A stretch of DNA of 64,000 nt from an uncultured Drancourtella sp. GTDB taxonomy: Bacteria > Bacillota > Clostridia > Lachnospirales > Lachnospiraceae. The position numbers and the translations under genes were made by a program. Of this stretch, positions 52,382-61,320 are shown in pieces. The first letter of the stretch is position 1, and the number at the start of each line of letters is the position of its first letter. The notes under the pieces are model-generated. The model was not told where the DNA came from. It saw only the letters and a list, made by a program, of their open reading frames with translations, and did no database searches. The DNA lies in NCBI GenBank assembly GCA_937880845.1, contig CALFLL010000020.1, positions 1 to 64,000 of the forward strand. The letters run 5' to 3'.

Positions 52382-53950
52382 ATGTGGCATTATAAAAATT
52401 TGAAACAAAGTGCAAAAAAATCTTTGAGAAAAAACTTTTGGAGAATTTTAGGAATCTGTTTGTTGGTAGGATTTATTTCAAGTGGTATGCGAGTTACCCA
52501 CCATGTAGATAATGCTGCTAAGCATTTTGTGGGAGGTCGATTTGAGATTCCGTCCAATGCCCAGATCATGAATGATCTTTACTTTACTATACGGCAGAGA
52601 AATGCACCGGAACATAATGAAATTTTGGGAGTGTTAGGCGAACTCTACTCACCTAAAAAAGGTGCTCTTGCACATGTTTATAATCGTATGACAGAAGATA
52701 AATCCGTTCTTTATGGATTTGTACATGCAATGGATGATATTCTTCTCAAAAAGCAAGCTACACAAGGAGCAATTATTTTATTAGGTGTAGTCCTTCTTCT
52801 TCTTTTTTTGGCTTTTATAAGTAATGTGCTTGTTGTAGGACAATGCCGTTTTCTGTTAGAAAACCGTTCTTACAGGCAAGTCAAATCCGGAAGACTGCTC
52901 TTTCCCTGGCGTGTCAGGAGGTGGAAGAAAACGGCTTTTACCATGTTTGAAAGATCTGTTTTTATCTTCTTGTGGGATTTGACGATCATTGGTGGAATCA
53001 TTAAGCGATATTCTTATAAGATGATTCCATATATACTGGCGGAAAATCCGGATATCGGACATAAAGAAGCTTTTGAATTATCTCGTAGAATGATGTATGG
53101 AAATAAGATGAAAGCATTTTTCCTGGATGTATCTTTTTTAGGATGGAGAATCCTTAATTTATTTACTTTTGGGATTTTGCGTTACATCTGGATCAACCCT
53201 TATGTAGAAACAGTATATGCCGAATGGTATTCAGAACTTAGACAAGAAGCATTAGATCAAAAATACATTCATTATGAGTATTTAAATGACAATCTGTTGT
53301 TTACCGATTCGGATATGGAAGACTACCCTGTAGAAAACTATCCTTTATATAATCCGGATACAAAAAAATGGATAAAACTTGATTATCATAGAACATATTC
53401 CTGGTGTTCTGTCATTTTAATCTTTTTTGCTTTTTCAATGATCGGATGGCTTTGGGAAGTTTCCCTTCATCTTTTTGGTGACGGCGTTTTTGTAAATAGA
53501 GGTTTCTTTCATGGGCCTTGGCTACCTATTTATGGAACAGGCGGAGTTTTGGTGATACTACTCTTGAAAAGATTTGTAGACAAACCCCTTGTTACTTTTT
53601 TCCTGACGGTTGTTGTATGTGGAGTGGTAGAATATTTTGTGGCACTGTTTTTGTGGGAATTTAAACAGATGTATTGGTGGAATTATACAGGGTATTTCCT
53701 GAATCTTCACGGAAGAATCTGTGCAGAAGGCCTGCTTGTTTTCGGACTTGGAGGATGCGTGTTCATTTATATTGTGGCTCCATTTTTTGACGAGATATTT
53801 AAAAAAATTCCTCGTAAGATTGCCATTATCCTTTGTGTTGTTTTACTTACCGCTTTTGCGGCTGATACGGTATACTCAATGATAAAGCCAAATAGTGGTG
53901 CCGGGATTACAGACTATGAAAATCATGTTGCATTAAATAACAAATTGTAA
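52382..53950 (+). CDS. DUF975-CmpB fusion membrane protein
   Basis: 522 residues. The N-terminal half (about 1-300) resembles DUF975: KNLKQSAKKSLRKNFWRILG, a helix at about 125-150 and ILAENPDIGHKEAFELSRRM, FLDVSFLGWRILNLFTFGIL. The C-terminal part (about 340-505) resembles CmpB (putative ABC-transporter type IV, PF06541): FSMIGWLWEVSLHLF, RGFFHGPWLPIYGTGGV, GRICAEGLLVFGLGG. These are usually separate proteins. The function is unknown, but both are poorly characterised membrane families. AGGAG precedes the ATG. Confidence 0.8.
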   Translation: MWHYKNLKQSAKKSLRKNFWRILGICLLVGFISSGMRVTHHVDNAAKHFVGGRFEIPSNAQIMNDLYFTIRQRNAPEHNEILGVLGELYSPKKGALAHVYNRMTEDKSVLYGFVHAMDDILLKKQATQGAIILLGVVLLLLFLAFISNVLVVGQCRFLLENRSYRQVKSGRLLFPWRVRRWKKTAFTMFERSVFIFLWDLTIIGGIIKRYSYKMIPYILAENPDIGHKEAFELSRRMMYGNKMKAFFLDVSFLGWRILNLFTFGILRYIWINPYVETVYAEWYSELRQEALDQKYIHYEYLNDNLLFTDSDMEDYPVENYPLYNPDTKKWIKLDYHRTYSWCSVILIFFAFSMIGWLWEVSLHLFGDGVFVNRGFFHGPWLPIYGTGGVLVILLLKRFVDKPLVTFFLTVVVCGVVEYFVALFLWEFKQMYWWNYTGYFLNLHGRICAEGLLVFGLGGCVFIYIVAPFFDEIFKKIPRKIAIILCVVLLTAFAADTVYSMIKPNSGAGITDYENHVALNNKL

Positions 53951-53976
53951 ATATCGGAGAAACCGAATAAACAACG

Positions 53977-54010
53977 AAAACCCGCTAATCAAAAAGGTTA
54001 ACGGGTTTTT
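53977..54010 (+). terminator. Terminator hairpin 1 (left copy of a near-duplicate pair)
   Basis: AAAACCCGCTAA (53977-53988) pairs with TTAACGGGTTTT (53998-54009) with one bulge, plus T. A near copy lies at 55408-55440. Confidence 0.8.
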
Positions 54011-54019
54011 AAAATGGAT

Positions 54020-54175
54020 TTACACATAAAGTGTTATATTTATTTGTCCCGATTTGACCGGGTTAAATGATATCAGCCCGTCAAAGAACTCGGAAATATC
54101 AGCATGAAAGATTTTGCTGAGTGCGATAAGTTCACTGACTTTGATGCTCATCCTATTTGTTATTCGGGATTGAAC
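54020..54175 (-). pseudogene. Remnant of an XRE-family helix-turn-helix regulator
   Basis: The minus strand reads SRITNRMSIKVSELIALSKI followed by FHADISEFFDGL, which is like the second half of a Cro/CI helix-turn-helix (SELIALSKIF.VDISEFF). Upstream the similarity ends and no proper start or first helices are seen, so the gene is truncated. The rest of the gap 54011-54336 shows nothing else. Confidence 0.5.
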
Positions 54176-54336
54176 CGGATGAAGATAATAGAACTGTGAA
54201 TTATGCAAATAAGACGCTTCTTGAGTGGGGATAAAAAATATCAAAAAGTCAATGAAGAAACACGAAGAAAATTAAAGATATAGATAAGATAGAATTGAGT
54301 AAGGACGAATGGGAAATAAATGTCACTTACTGGAAT

Positions 54337-54396
54337 TTGACAAAATGTATATATTGTGCTAAAATTCTGCGTTAACTGGAATTTGCACTGCAAATT
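54337..54396 (+). promoter_or_regulatory. Promoter and palindromic operator of the DUF4180 gene
   Basis: TTGACA (54337-54342), 17-base spacer, TAAAAT (54360-54365). AATTTGC-ACT-GCAAATT (54380-54396) is a perfect 7-bp inverted repeat just downstream. The direct repeat ACTGGAATTTG occurs at 54330-54339 (overlapping the -35) and 54375-54385. A similar segment in reverse orientation (GTGCAAATTTCAGTT) follows the gene at 54788. Confidence 0.65.
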
Positions 54397-54413
54397 TAAT
54401 TTAGGAGGTTATT

Positions 54414-54779
54414 ATGAAAATCGAATATTTAACAAAAAATGGAATTGAACTTGCAGTTGTTTCCAGTGATGAAAAGGTGTTAATTGATACACCATCAGCA
54501 TTAGATTTAGCAATGACTGTAAAATATGAAACAGGTGCGAGTAAAATTGTAATTGATAAACATGCGGTCATAGAGGATTTCTTTATTTTAAGTACAGGTT
54601 TGGCAGGGGAAATATTACAGAAATATAAGAATTATCATATAAAATTGGCGATTTACGGTGATTATTCCCATTATACAAGTAAACCATTAAAAGATTTTAT
54701 ATATGAGTCAAATAAAGGTCAGGATTTTTTCTTTGTAGAGAGTAAAGAAGAAGCTATCCAACGATTAGAAAAAGTATAA
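54414..54779 (+). CDS. DUF4180 domain protein
   Basis: 121 residues, full length for the family. GIELAVVSSDEKVLIDTPSA, FFILSTGLAGEILQKYKNY, and LAIYGDYSHYTSKPLKDFIYESNKG (quoted in parts) match DUF4180. A soluble protein with a STAS-like look. The gene has a strong AGGAGG, its own promoter and a palindromic operator. It sits alone among gene remnants between two near-identical terminators, so it is likely cargo of a former mobile region. The function is unknown. Confidence 0.85.
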   Translation: MKIEYLTKNGIELAVVSSDEKVLIDTPSALDLAMTVKYETGASKIVIDKHAVIEDFFILSTGLAGEILQKYKNYHIKLAIYGDYSHYTSKPLKDFIYESNKGQDFFFVESKEEAIQRLEKV

Positions 54780-54812
54780 TAGAAAAAGTGCAAATTTCAG
54801 TTTTGTAGATAT

Positions 54813-54940
54813 TCAGTAGGTAAAGGGACAAGGCGAAGCCGATTGCCGTAGGGCAGTTCTTTACGGAACGGACACAGCCAGTACCACCATGATACATAAG
54901 AGGACTTGAAAGGTCACAAACCTTGCAAGTCCTCTTGTTT
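54813..54940 (+). ncRNA. Possible structured RNA with terminator, or remnant
   Basis: Outer stem GTAAAG/CTTTAC encloses two hairpins, GGC-GAA-GCC and TGCC-GTAG-GGCA, resembling a three-way junction. After a gap, AAGAGGACTTG (54898-54908) pairs with CAAGTCCTCTT (54926-54936) and ends the segment. It follows the DUF4180 gene. It could be a small RNA, or the 3' part of a lost gene (one frame reads GTDTASTTMIHKRT). Confidence 0.35.
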
Positions 54941-54986
54941 ATTTTTATTTCAACTATCCATCCTGAACAGCTAGGAATGTTTTAGC

Positions 54987-55165
54987 TTATCGTCTTTCTC
55001 TGATATACATATCAATATCATCTATGATATACTTTTCTCCGGTTGTATGAAGGGCTTCAAAGTGGGAATAGAATAAATATATTCCCATACTCCATATGTT
55101 GTAAATAGTTCGGAAACCTGCCGGTCCGTTAATCCCTTCTCAGATTTATACCGCCATTCGCGTCA
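54987..55165 (-). pseudogene. Frameshifted DUF3791-like gene remnant
   Basis: On the minus strand one frame reads EKGLTDRQVSELFTTYGVWEYIY and, after a one-base shift, another continues FYSHFEALHTTGEKYIIDDI and DMYIRERR before the TAA at 54989-54987. Joined, these match the DUF3791 pattern (toxin-antitoxin-associated small proteins). A stop lies just upstream and no start is clear, so the gene is truncated and frameshifted. Confidence 0.6.
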
Positions 55166-55407
55166 AGTTTTGGTTAGAATGATTAGAAAGAAAAGCAAAT
55201 ATGAGGACAAAATATCTCGAGTATCTCTATAACATTCTAATGGCTTAAATCGGACATCAATTCATAAAGAACAAATGTACTTTTTGTTGTTAATAAGACA
55301 TTTGCCACAAGGATAAAAAAGAGAATAGAAAAGATGCAACATTTCTTTAGAAAATCATTTGTCCCAAATTTGTCCGAAACAGATTTTAGGAGAAGACATA
55401 AACAGCG

Positions 55408-55440
55408 AAAACCCGCTAACCACAAGGGCTAACGGGTTTT
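55408..55440 (+). terminator. Terminator hairpin 2 (right copy of a near-duplicate pair)
   Basis: AAAACCCGCTAAC (55409-55421) pairs with GCTAACGGGTTTT (55428-55440) with one bulge. The left copy at 53977 shares most bases. Upstream, ATTTGTCCCAAATTTGTCC is a short tandem-like repeat. Confidence 0.75.
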
Positions 55441-55656
55441 GCTGTTTTATAGTTATCTAAAGGAATGAGAGTAAAGTGTAACACTTCGAGGATACCCTCG
55501 AAGTGTCTACTTTATGAGGGGGGAGATAGTGAGTGTTAATCAACTATCTGATTTATAGTATAACCAGTAAATGTGTCTAAAATGTGTTGAATCTCTAAAA
55601 GAACTGGAAAGTTTATTAAGAAACTTTTAATATAATTGAAAATACGGACGAATTCC
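55441..55656. other. Intergenic stretch with a long hairpin, no gene
   Basis: ACACTTCGAGG and CCTCGAAGTGT (55481-55505) form a strong stem, and outer GTAAAGT/ACTTTA extends it (55471-55514). No T run on the plus strand. It may protect or end the minus-strand ABC transcript. The rest shows no gene. Confidence 0.45.
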
Positions 55657-57414
55657 TTAAGAAATGACTTCGTCTGTTTCCAAACCTTCAAACTGCATTT
55701 TGTAGTAGTGTGCGTAGATGCCGTCTTTCTGAAGCAGATCTTTATGGGTTCCCCGTTCAGAAATTCCTTTTTCCGTGATGACAATGATCTCATCAGCATT
55801 GCGGATCGTGGATAGTCTGTGGGCGATGGTGATCGTAGTACGGTTTTTGGCCAGTTCTTCCAGGCTTTTCTGGATGTGGCGTTCGCTTTCATTGTCCAGA
55901 GCACTTGTGGCTTCGTCCAAAATAAGGATCGGAGGATTCTTAAGAAAGACACGGGCAATGGAAATACGCTGCTTTTGTCCTCCTGACAGTCTGGTTCCAC
56001 GTTCTCCTACAAAGGTGTCGTATCCGTCCGGAAGTTCTTCGATAAAGTCATGGATGTTGGCACGTTTTGCGGCTTCGATGATTTCTTCCATGGATGCCCC
56101 AGGTTTACCATAGGCAATGTTTTCTTTGATGGTTCCGCAGAAAAGATATACATCCTGCTGTACAATGCCGATTTGTTCACGGAGTGATTTTAGTTTCAGA
56201 TCACGTACATCTTTTCCATCGATGGTGATGCGGCCTTCGGAAACGTCATAAAAACGAGGGAGAAGGGAGCAAATGGTTGTTTTTCCTCCTCCGGAAGGAC
56301 CGACAAGAGCGATGGAACGACCGGCAGGGATCTGGAATGAAATATGGGACAGTACCGGTGTATCATCATCTGCATAGCAGAAAGAAACATCTTCATAGGA
56401 AACGAGTCCTTTAACATCGTGCAGTTCTTCGGCGTTCGGTTTGTCTTTAATTTCCGGCTTTGTATCCATGACATCCAGAAAACGGCGGAAACCGGAAAAG
56501 CCCTTTTGAATCATTTCCGTTAATTCTACCAAAATCTGGATTGGACTGATAAAGATTCCGATATATAAAGCATACATTGCAAGATCTGTTGCGGCCATTT
56601 GACCTTTGGCAATGAGATAACCGCCGAAAACAAGGGTGACAAGATACATCATACCCTGGAAGAAAAGATTCCATCCCATGAATCCGCCCATGCAGTTATA
56701 ATTGGCATCTTTTGATAGAAGGAATGCATGGTTGCTTTTGTGGAATTTCTTTCGCTCAATGTCTTCGTTTGCAAAAGACTGTACCACGCGGATGCCGGCA
56801 AGTGTATCCTGAAGACTGGAGTTTACATCACCGATTTTACGACGGTTTTCCATAAAAGTTGCCTGCATACGTTTATTCTGGCTTAAAGAGAATAAAAACA
56901 TACAGATAACAAGGAACGTTAGTGGAATCGCCAATTTCCAGTTAATCAGGAATAAAAAGGTAAATGAGCCGACAATTTTGATTAACGAAATAAAAAGATT
57001 TTCCGGACCGTGGTGGGCAAACTCTGCGATGTCAAAAAGGTCTGAAACAAGTTTACTCATCATTTGACCGGAATTATGGCTGTTATAATAAGAAAAAGAC
57101 AACTTTTCATAATGATCAAACAACTGCTGACGCATGTCCCGTTCCATATAAGCACCCATCATATGTCCCTGATAACTGACATAATACTTGCAAAGGCTTT
57201 GAATCACATACATGACAAACAAGCCGATTCCAAGAGGAAGCAATGTACGTAGGATAACAGGGCTTTCCTTTGTAAAAAGAGAGTTTGTAGCGGTACGTAA
57301 AATCTGAGGATACACAAGGTCGATCAGACTGATGATCGTTGCACAGATCAGATCCAGAAAGAAGACTGTTCGATAAGGTTTATAATAATGTATAAATCGT
57401 TTTAAAGTGTTCAT
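55657..57414 (-). CDS. ABC half-exporter (fused membrane and ATPase domains)
   Basis: 585 residues. The N-terminal half has six helices (PYRTVFFLDLICATIISLID onward). The C-terminal half has Walker A GPSGGGKTTICSLLPRFY, Q-loop IGIVQQDVYLFCGTIKENIA, signature LSGGQKQRISIARVFL, Walker B ILILDEATSALDNE and H-loop IAHRLSTI. It works as a homodimer (or with a partner elsewhere), exporting lipids, drugs or peptides, like MsbA/LmrA. It is divergent from the two-component system genes at 57587. Confidence 0.93.
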   Translation of the reverse strand: MNTLKRFIHYYKPYRTVFFLDLICATIISLIDLVYPQILRTATNSLFTKESPVILRTLLPLGIGLFVMYVIQSLCKYYVSYQGHMMGAYMERDMRQQLFDHYEKLSFSYYNSHNSGQMMSKLVSDLFDIAEFAHHGPENLFISLIKIVGSFTFLFLINWKLAIPLTFLVICMFLFSLSQNKRMQATFMENRRKIGDVNSSLQDTLAGIRVVQSFANEDIERKKFHKSNHAFLLSKDANYNCMGGFMGWNLFFQGMMYLVTLVFGGYLIAKGQMAATDLAMYALYIGIFISPIQILVELTEMIQKGFSGFRRFLDVMDTKPEIKDKPNAEELHDVKGLVSYEDVSFCYADDDTPVLSHISFQIPAGRSIALVGPSGGGKTTICSLLPRFYDVSEGRITIDGKDVRDLKLKSLREQIGIVQQDVYLFCGTIKENIAYGKPGASMEEIIEAAKRANIHDFIEELPDGYDTFVGERGTRLSGGQKQRISIARVFLKNPPILILDEATSALDNESERHIQKSLEELAKNRTTITIAHRLSTIRNADEIIVITEKGISERGTHKDLLQKDGIYAHYYKMQFEGLETDEVIS

Positions 57415-57586
57415 AAAGTCACCTCTCCTTTATAAGTTTTTACTCTATTACTGTACCATACTTGGAAATTAGGTGCAATGTGCATGAGAATAAGATTATT
57501 CATGAAGTTTTAAGAATTTTTGTCTTTGGGACTTAAAAAATATCTGCTATGCTTATATATAGAAATGAACGAATGAGGTGAGCAAT

Positions 57587-58285
57587 ATGTTTAGAATACT
57601 GGTATGCGATGATGATAAAGAGATTGTTGAGGCGATAGAGATATATCTTTCTCAGGAAGGATATGAGATTTTAAAAGCATATGACGGTGAGCAGGCGATA
57701 AAAATTCTCAATGAAGAGAAAGTGGATCTTCTGATCATAGATATCATGATGCCAAAACTGGATGGTATCCGTGCAACTTTGAAGATTCGGGAGAAATTAA
57801 GCCTTCCTATTATTATTTTGTCTGCAAAATCAGAAGATGCAGATAAGATATTAGGGTTGAATATCGGTGCAGATGATTATGTCACCAAACCATTTAATCC
57901 TTTAGAACTGGTTGCAAGAGTGAAATCTCAGATCAGAAGATATACAAAACTTGGAAGTACAGCCGAAGCAGGAAATCAGGAAAAGGTTTATACGGTAGGA
58001 GGACTTTCTATCAATGATGACTTGAAGGAAGTAACCGTTGACGGGGAACCGGTCAAGCTGACACCTACGGAATATGATATCCTTCTCCTTCTTGTAAAAA
58101 ACCAGGGGAAAGTTTTTTCCATTAATCAAATTTATGAGAATATCTGGAATGAAGAAGCAATCGGAGCGGACAATACGGTTGCAGTACATATCCGTCATAT
58201 CCGTGAAAAAATCGAGATCAATCCGAAAGATCCAAGATATTTAAAAGTTGTGTGGGGAGTCGGATATAAAATAGAAAAGCTGTAA
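57587..58285 (+). CDS. OmpR-family response regulator
   Basis: 232 residues from the ATG at 57587 behind GAGGTGAG. The receiver has acidic DDD at 8-10, phospho-acceptor Asp52 in LLIIDIMMPKLDG, and Lys in YVTKPFNPLE. The C-terminal winged helix is GEPVKLTPTEYDILLLLVKN, with recognition region AVHIRHIREKIE and VWGVGYKIEKL. The kinase gene follows after 13 bases. Target promoters may include the divergent ABC exporter. Confidence 0.95.
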   Translation: MFRILVCDDDKEIVEAIEIYLSQEGYEILKAYDGEQAIKILNEEKVDLLIIDIMMPKLDGIRATLKIREKLSLPIIILSAKSEDADKILGLNIGADDYVTKPFNPLELVARVKSQIRRYTKLGSTAEAGNQEKVYTVGGLSINDDLKEVTVDGEPVKLTPTEYDILLLLVKNQGKVFSINQIYENIWNEEAIGADNTVAVHIRHIREKIEINPKDPRYLKVVWGVGYKIEKL

Positions 58286-58298
58286 GAAAGGATATGAT

Positions 58299-60968
58299 AT
58301 GAAGAAATGGTACTATTCGGCAACGAATAAAGGGTTGTTGTTGATATTGGCACATATTTGCATTGTTGTCAGCACAATTTGTTTTGTCTGGGTAGCACAG
58401 GCTGCGGGATTAAGATATCTGATCCCGTTTGAAAAAGTGCCGGAACATTATGAAGAAACTTACAATTTTTCAGAGCATATGAAAAGTATATCCAAGCAGG
58501 TTCTTTCTCAGCTCCAGACACAGGATAAATTTGAAACGAACGGGAAATATGATCCGGAAAAACTGATTGATGTTTCTCGATATTCTTCTGATAATCTGGA
58601 GCAGGATGGTATTAATCATACGGGAATTGCATATCGTCTGCAGGATCTGGAACAGTGGAGCGAAATTTATATCAATGCGTATAACGGAACACAGTCACAG
58701 GAAGAGTTTGAAGAAAAATATGTGACAACCGTGATTGTCTGTTTGAAAGAAGACGGAAGTTATTATTACTATTATGGAAACGATTTCCAAAAAGCAATGA
58801 AAAACGGAGAGATAGAATTTACGACAAACGGAGAATATATTTCAAAGGAAGAAAAGCTGAATCGTTTGTTAACCCAAACAGACGGAACGGAAAGTTTTGG
58901 GGAAATTGTTGACAAGAATCATAAAAAGATATATACGGACTGTTGGAATCTCGGATGTGGAAATGAAGTGTTAAAGGAACCATATCCTCTTGATGGAGCA
59001 AAAAATCTTGTGGATTTGGCAAATACAGACCCGAAATGGAACGGAAAGTTGAAGGATGCATATCATGAACTGTCCGTTACATTGTCTACGTTATATAATG
59101 ATGTGAAAAATTACAGAGAAGCACCAAGTGAATGGGAAGAAGGTAATACAAATTACAGTTATATTTTAGTAGATTATGACCGAGGGCAGATTTTTTCAAA
59201 CAGGCAGGAATTTAAAGATATCTCAGAAATCGAAAGCTACACGGCAGCAATGAAAAAAAACGGGGCTTATGTGATTGTGACACCAAAGCTTGCAGGGTTT
59301 GAATCTACATTTTCCAATGCATCGGAAGAGGCACAGAGTTGGAAAAACGAGGTGATCGGTTCATATGATCGGATTGATGAGGACACCAATTATGTGTTTA
59401 TGGCATCGGTGGATACAGACTATCCGGTTCCCGACACATTTAAAGGAGAACAAAATTATTATAAAGGGATTGTATCTTATGTAGACATCGCATCGGAAGT
59501 TGCGTGGGGATGCCTGATTTTGTTTTTTTCTCTTATTATATGGATTACGATTATTTCGGGGCACAGCAACAAAAACGGTGATGATGGTATTGTTTTAACT
59601 GGATTTGATCATTGGAAAACGGAAATAGCCGCAGTTTTTGTGATCGGATTGTGGGCACTCTCTCTTTATTTCTGTCAAACATGGATTGAGAGGTATGTTT
59701 CTGCCTACGAATATTATTATTATGAATCGGCATGGCAAAGCGGTAGTGATCTCCCGATTTACTATATGATGATGATCGGTATTGTTGTGTTTATCAGCTG
59801 CCTGTTTTTCTTCTGGTTTTATTTGAGTTTTATAAGAAGAGTAAAGGCAAAAACATTGTGGTCAAACAGTTTGGCGAAACGGATTTCTGATGTGCTGAAA
59901 GAAGCATGGAAGCACAAATCTGCTTCTGTAAAAATCATGGTTTTATATGTTATGTTCCTGATCATCCAGTTTTTTGTGTGGGGAAGTACACCATTTATCA
60001 TGATCGGCATCGTAATCAATGTGACTGCCGGACTTTTACTCTTAAAATATGTATCTTCAAGACAGAAGATAAAAAAGGGATTATCTGAGATTGCAAAAGG
60101 AAACGTGAACTTTAAGATTCCGTTGGACGGATTAAGCGGGGAAACATTAGAAATCGCCCAGACCATTAACCGGCTTGGAGAAGGACTTAATAGGGCGTTG
60201 GAAAAAAGCGTGAGGGATGAAAGACTGAAAACGGATTTGATTACGAATGTATCCCACGACATCAAAACACCGCTGACTTCTATTATCAATTATGTAGATA
60301 TTTTGAAGCGTGAGAATTTTCAAGATCCGAAAATCCGTAACTACCTGGATATTTTGGAAATGAAAGCACAACGACTGAAAACTCTTACGGAAGACGTAGT
60401 GGAAGCTTCCAAAGTAAGCAGCGGAAATATCAAACTGGAAATGATGGAATTAAATCTCATAGAACTGATTTATCAGGTAGAAGGAGAATACGAAGAGAAA
60501 TTCGAGGCAAGGGATCTGAAAGTGATATTAAATATGCCGGATGAACCTGCTGTTGTACGAATAGACGGAAGAAGGATGTGGAGAGTATTTGCTAATGTGT
60601 TCAACAATGCGGCAAAATACGCCATGGAAGGTTCCAGAGTCTATGGGGATCTTATCCTGCAGCCGGGTACCGTCAAATTTATTCTGAAAAACGTGTCAGA
60701 ACAACAGTTGAATATTTCTGCGGATGAACTGACAGAACGTTTTATACGCGGAGATGTATCAAGAAGTACGGAAGGAAGCGGTCTGGGACTTTCCATCGCA
60801 AAGAACCTCACAGAACTTCAAGGCGGAACATTTGAACTTTATTTAGACGGAGATTTATTTAAAGTAATCATTACTTTTCCAAGGATACGAAGATTGATAA
60901 AAGAAAGCGAAAAAAAGAAATCCACCAAACAGGAGACAGAAGAAAAGAACAAGGGGTCTGTTTCTTAA
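58299..60968 (+). CDS. Large sensor histidine kinase
   Basis: 889 residues, much longer than usual. One N-terminal helix (residues about 10-35) and a ~350-residue extracytoplasmic sensor, followed by several more helices (about 400-600), then HAMP-like linkage. The H-box is LITNVSHDIKTPLTSIINY, with His653. The N box FNNAAKYAMEG, G1 DVSRSTEGSGLGLS and G2 LGLSIAKNLTELQGG complete the ATPase. The multi-helix central part is unusual and may itself sense a membrane signal. It pairs with the regulator upstream. Confidence 0.92.
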   Translation: MKKWYYSATNKGLLLILAHICIVVSTICFVWVAQAAGLRYLIPFEKVPEHYEETYNFSEHMKSISKQVLSQLQTQDKFETNGKYDPEKLIDVSRYSSDNLEQDGINHTGIAYRLQDLEQWSEIYINAYNGTQSQEEFEEKYVTTVIVCLKEDGSYYYYYGNDFQKAMKNGEIEFTTNGEYISKEEKLNRLLTQTDGTESFGEIVDKNHKKIYTDCWNLGCGNEVLKEPYPLDGAKNLVDLANTDPKWNGKLKDAYHELSVTLSTLYNDVKNYREAPSEWEEGNTNYSYILVDYDRGQIFSNRQEFKDISEIESYTAAMKKNGAYVIVTPKLAGFESTFSNASEEAQSWKNEVIGSYDRIDEDTNYVFMASVDTDYPVPDTFKGEQNYYKGIVSYVDIASEVAWGCLILFFSLIIWITIISGHSNKNGDDGIVLTGFDHWKTEIAAVFVIGLWALSLYFCQTWIERYVSAYEYYYYESAWQSGSDLPIYYMMMIGIVVFISCLFFFWFYLSFIRRVKAKTLWSNSLAKRISDVLKEAWKHKSASVKIMVLYVMFLIIQFFVWGSTPFIMIGIVINVTAGLLLLKYVSSRQKIKKGLSEIAKGNVNFKIPLDGLSGETLEIAQTINRLGEGLNRALEKSVRDERLKTDLITNVSHDIKTPLTSIINYVDILKRENFQDPKIRNYLDILEMKAQRLKTLTEDVVEASKVSSGNIKLEMMELNLIELIYQVEGEYEEKFEARDLKVILNMPDEPAVVRIDGRRMWRVFANVFNNAAKYAMEGSRVYGDLILQPGTVKFILKNVSEQQLNISADELTERFIRGDVSRSTEGSGLGLSIAKNLTELQGGTFELYLDGDLFKVIITFPRIRRLIKESEKKKSTKQETEEKNKGSVS

Positions 60969-60990
60969 AAAACAATGGAAAAGAAGAGAA

Positions 60991-61027
60991 AAGGAGAGGA
61001 TATTTTGCATATCCTCTCCTTGCGTTT
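60991..61027 (+). terminator. Rho-independent terminator after the kinase gene
   Basis: AAGGAGAGGATAT pairs with ATATCCTCTCCTT around TTTGC. The T run is interrupted. Confidence 0.8.
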
Positions 61028-61083
61028 TGAGAAAATACGCATTACAATAGTACAGTGAAAATAATAGAAAGGAATGTCGAAGA

Positions 61084-61320
61084 ATGACAGAGTTAAGACA
61101 ATGCCTTCAAAAGGTATTTTGCATAGAATTTTTGGCTGCTGTTTTGAGTAATCCACGCAATGATGAAGAAGCATCAAAAGTGAAGATTCGTCCGATTCTC
61201 AAAGCAGACAGACTGTATTTTCAATTCGAAACGTTTAAAGGAAAACAGGTTTTCCATGAAAATCTGGAAGCGGATCAGGCACTTGAAAAAGCCATCTGGT
61301 GGATGGAAAAATTTCGTTAA
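61084..61320 (+). pseudogene. N-terminal part of a methyltransferase gene split by TAA
   Basis: 78 residues (TELRQCLQKVFCIEFLAAVL then SNPRNDEEASKVKIRP). This part, as I recall, is the N-terminal domain of a single ~390-residue protein in related bacteria. The frame ends in TTT CGT TAA and the next codon is ATG in the same frame, continuing into the methyltransferase half. A CAA to TAA change would explain it. GAAAGGAATG is upstream of the ATG. It may be a nonsense mutation or a real two-protein arrangement. Confidence 0.6.

Noticed and set aside
55237..55425. 62-codon minus-strand frame with a hydrophobic stretch
   Set aside because: It runs through the right terminator hairpin, has no ribosome site and no recognisable family; likely chance.
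55536..56000. 154-codon minus-strand frame at the 3' side of the ABC exporter
   Set aside because: It overlaps the well-supported ATPase domain in another frame and extends into AT-rich non-coding DNA.
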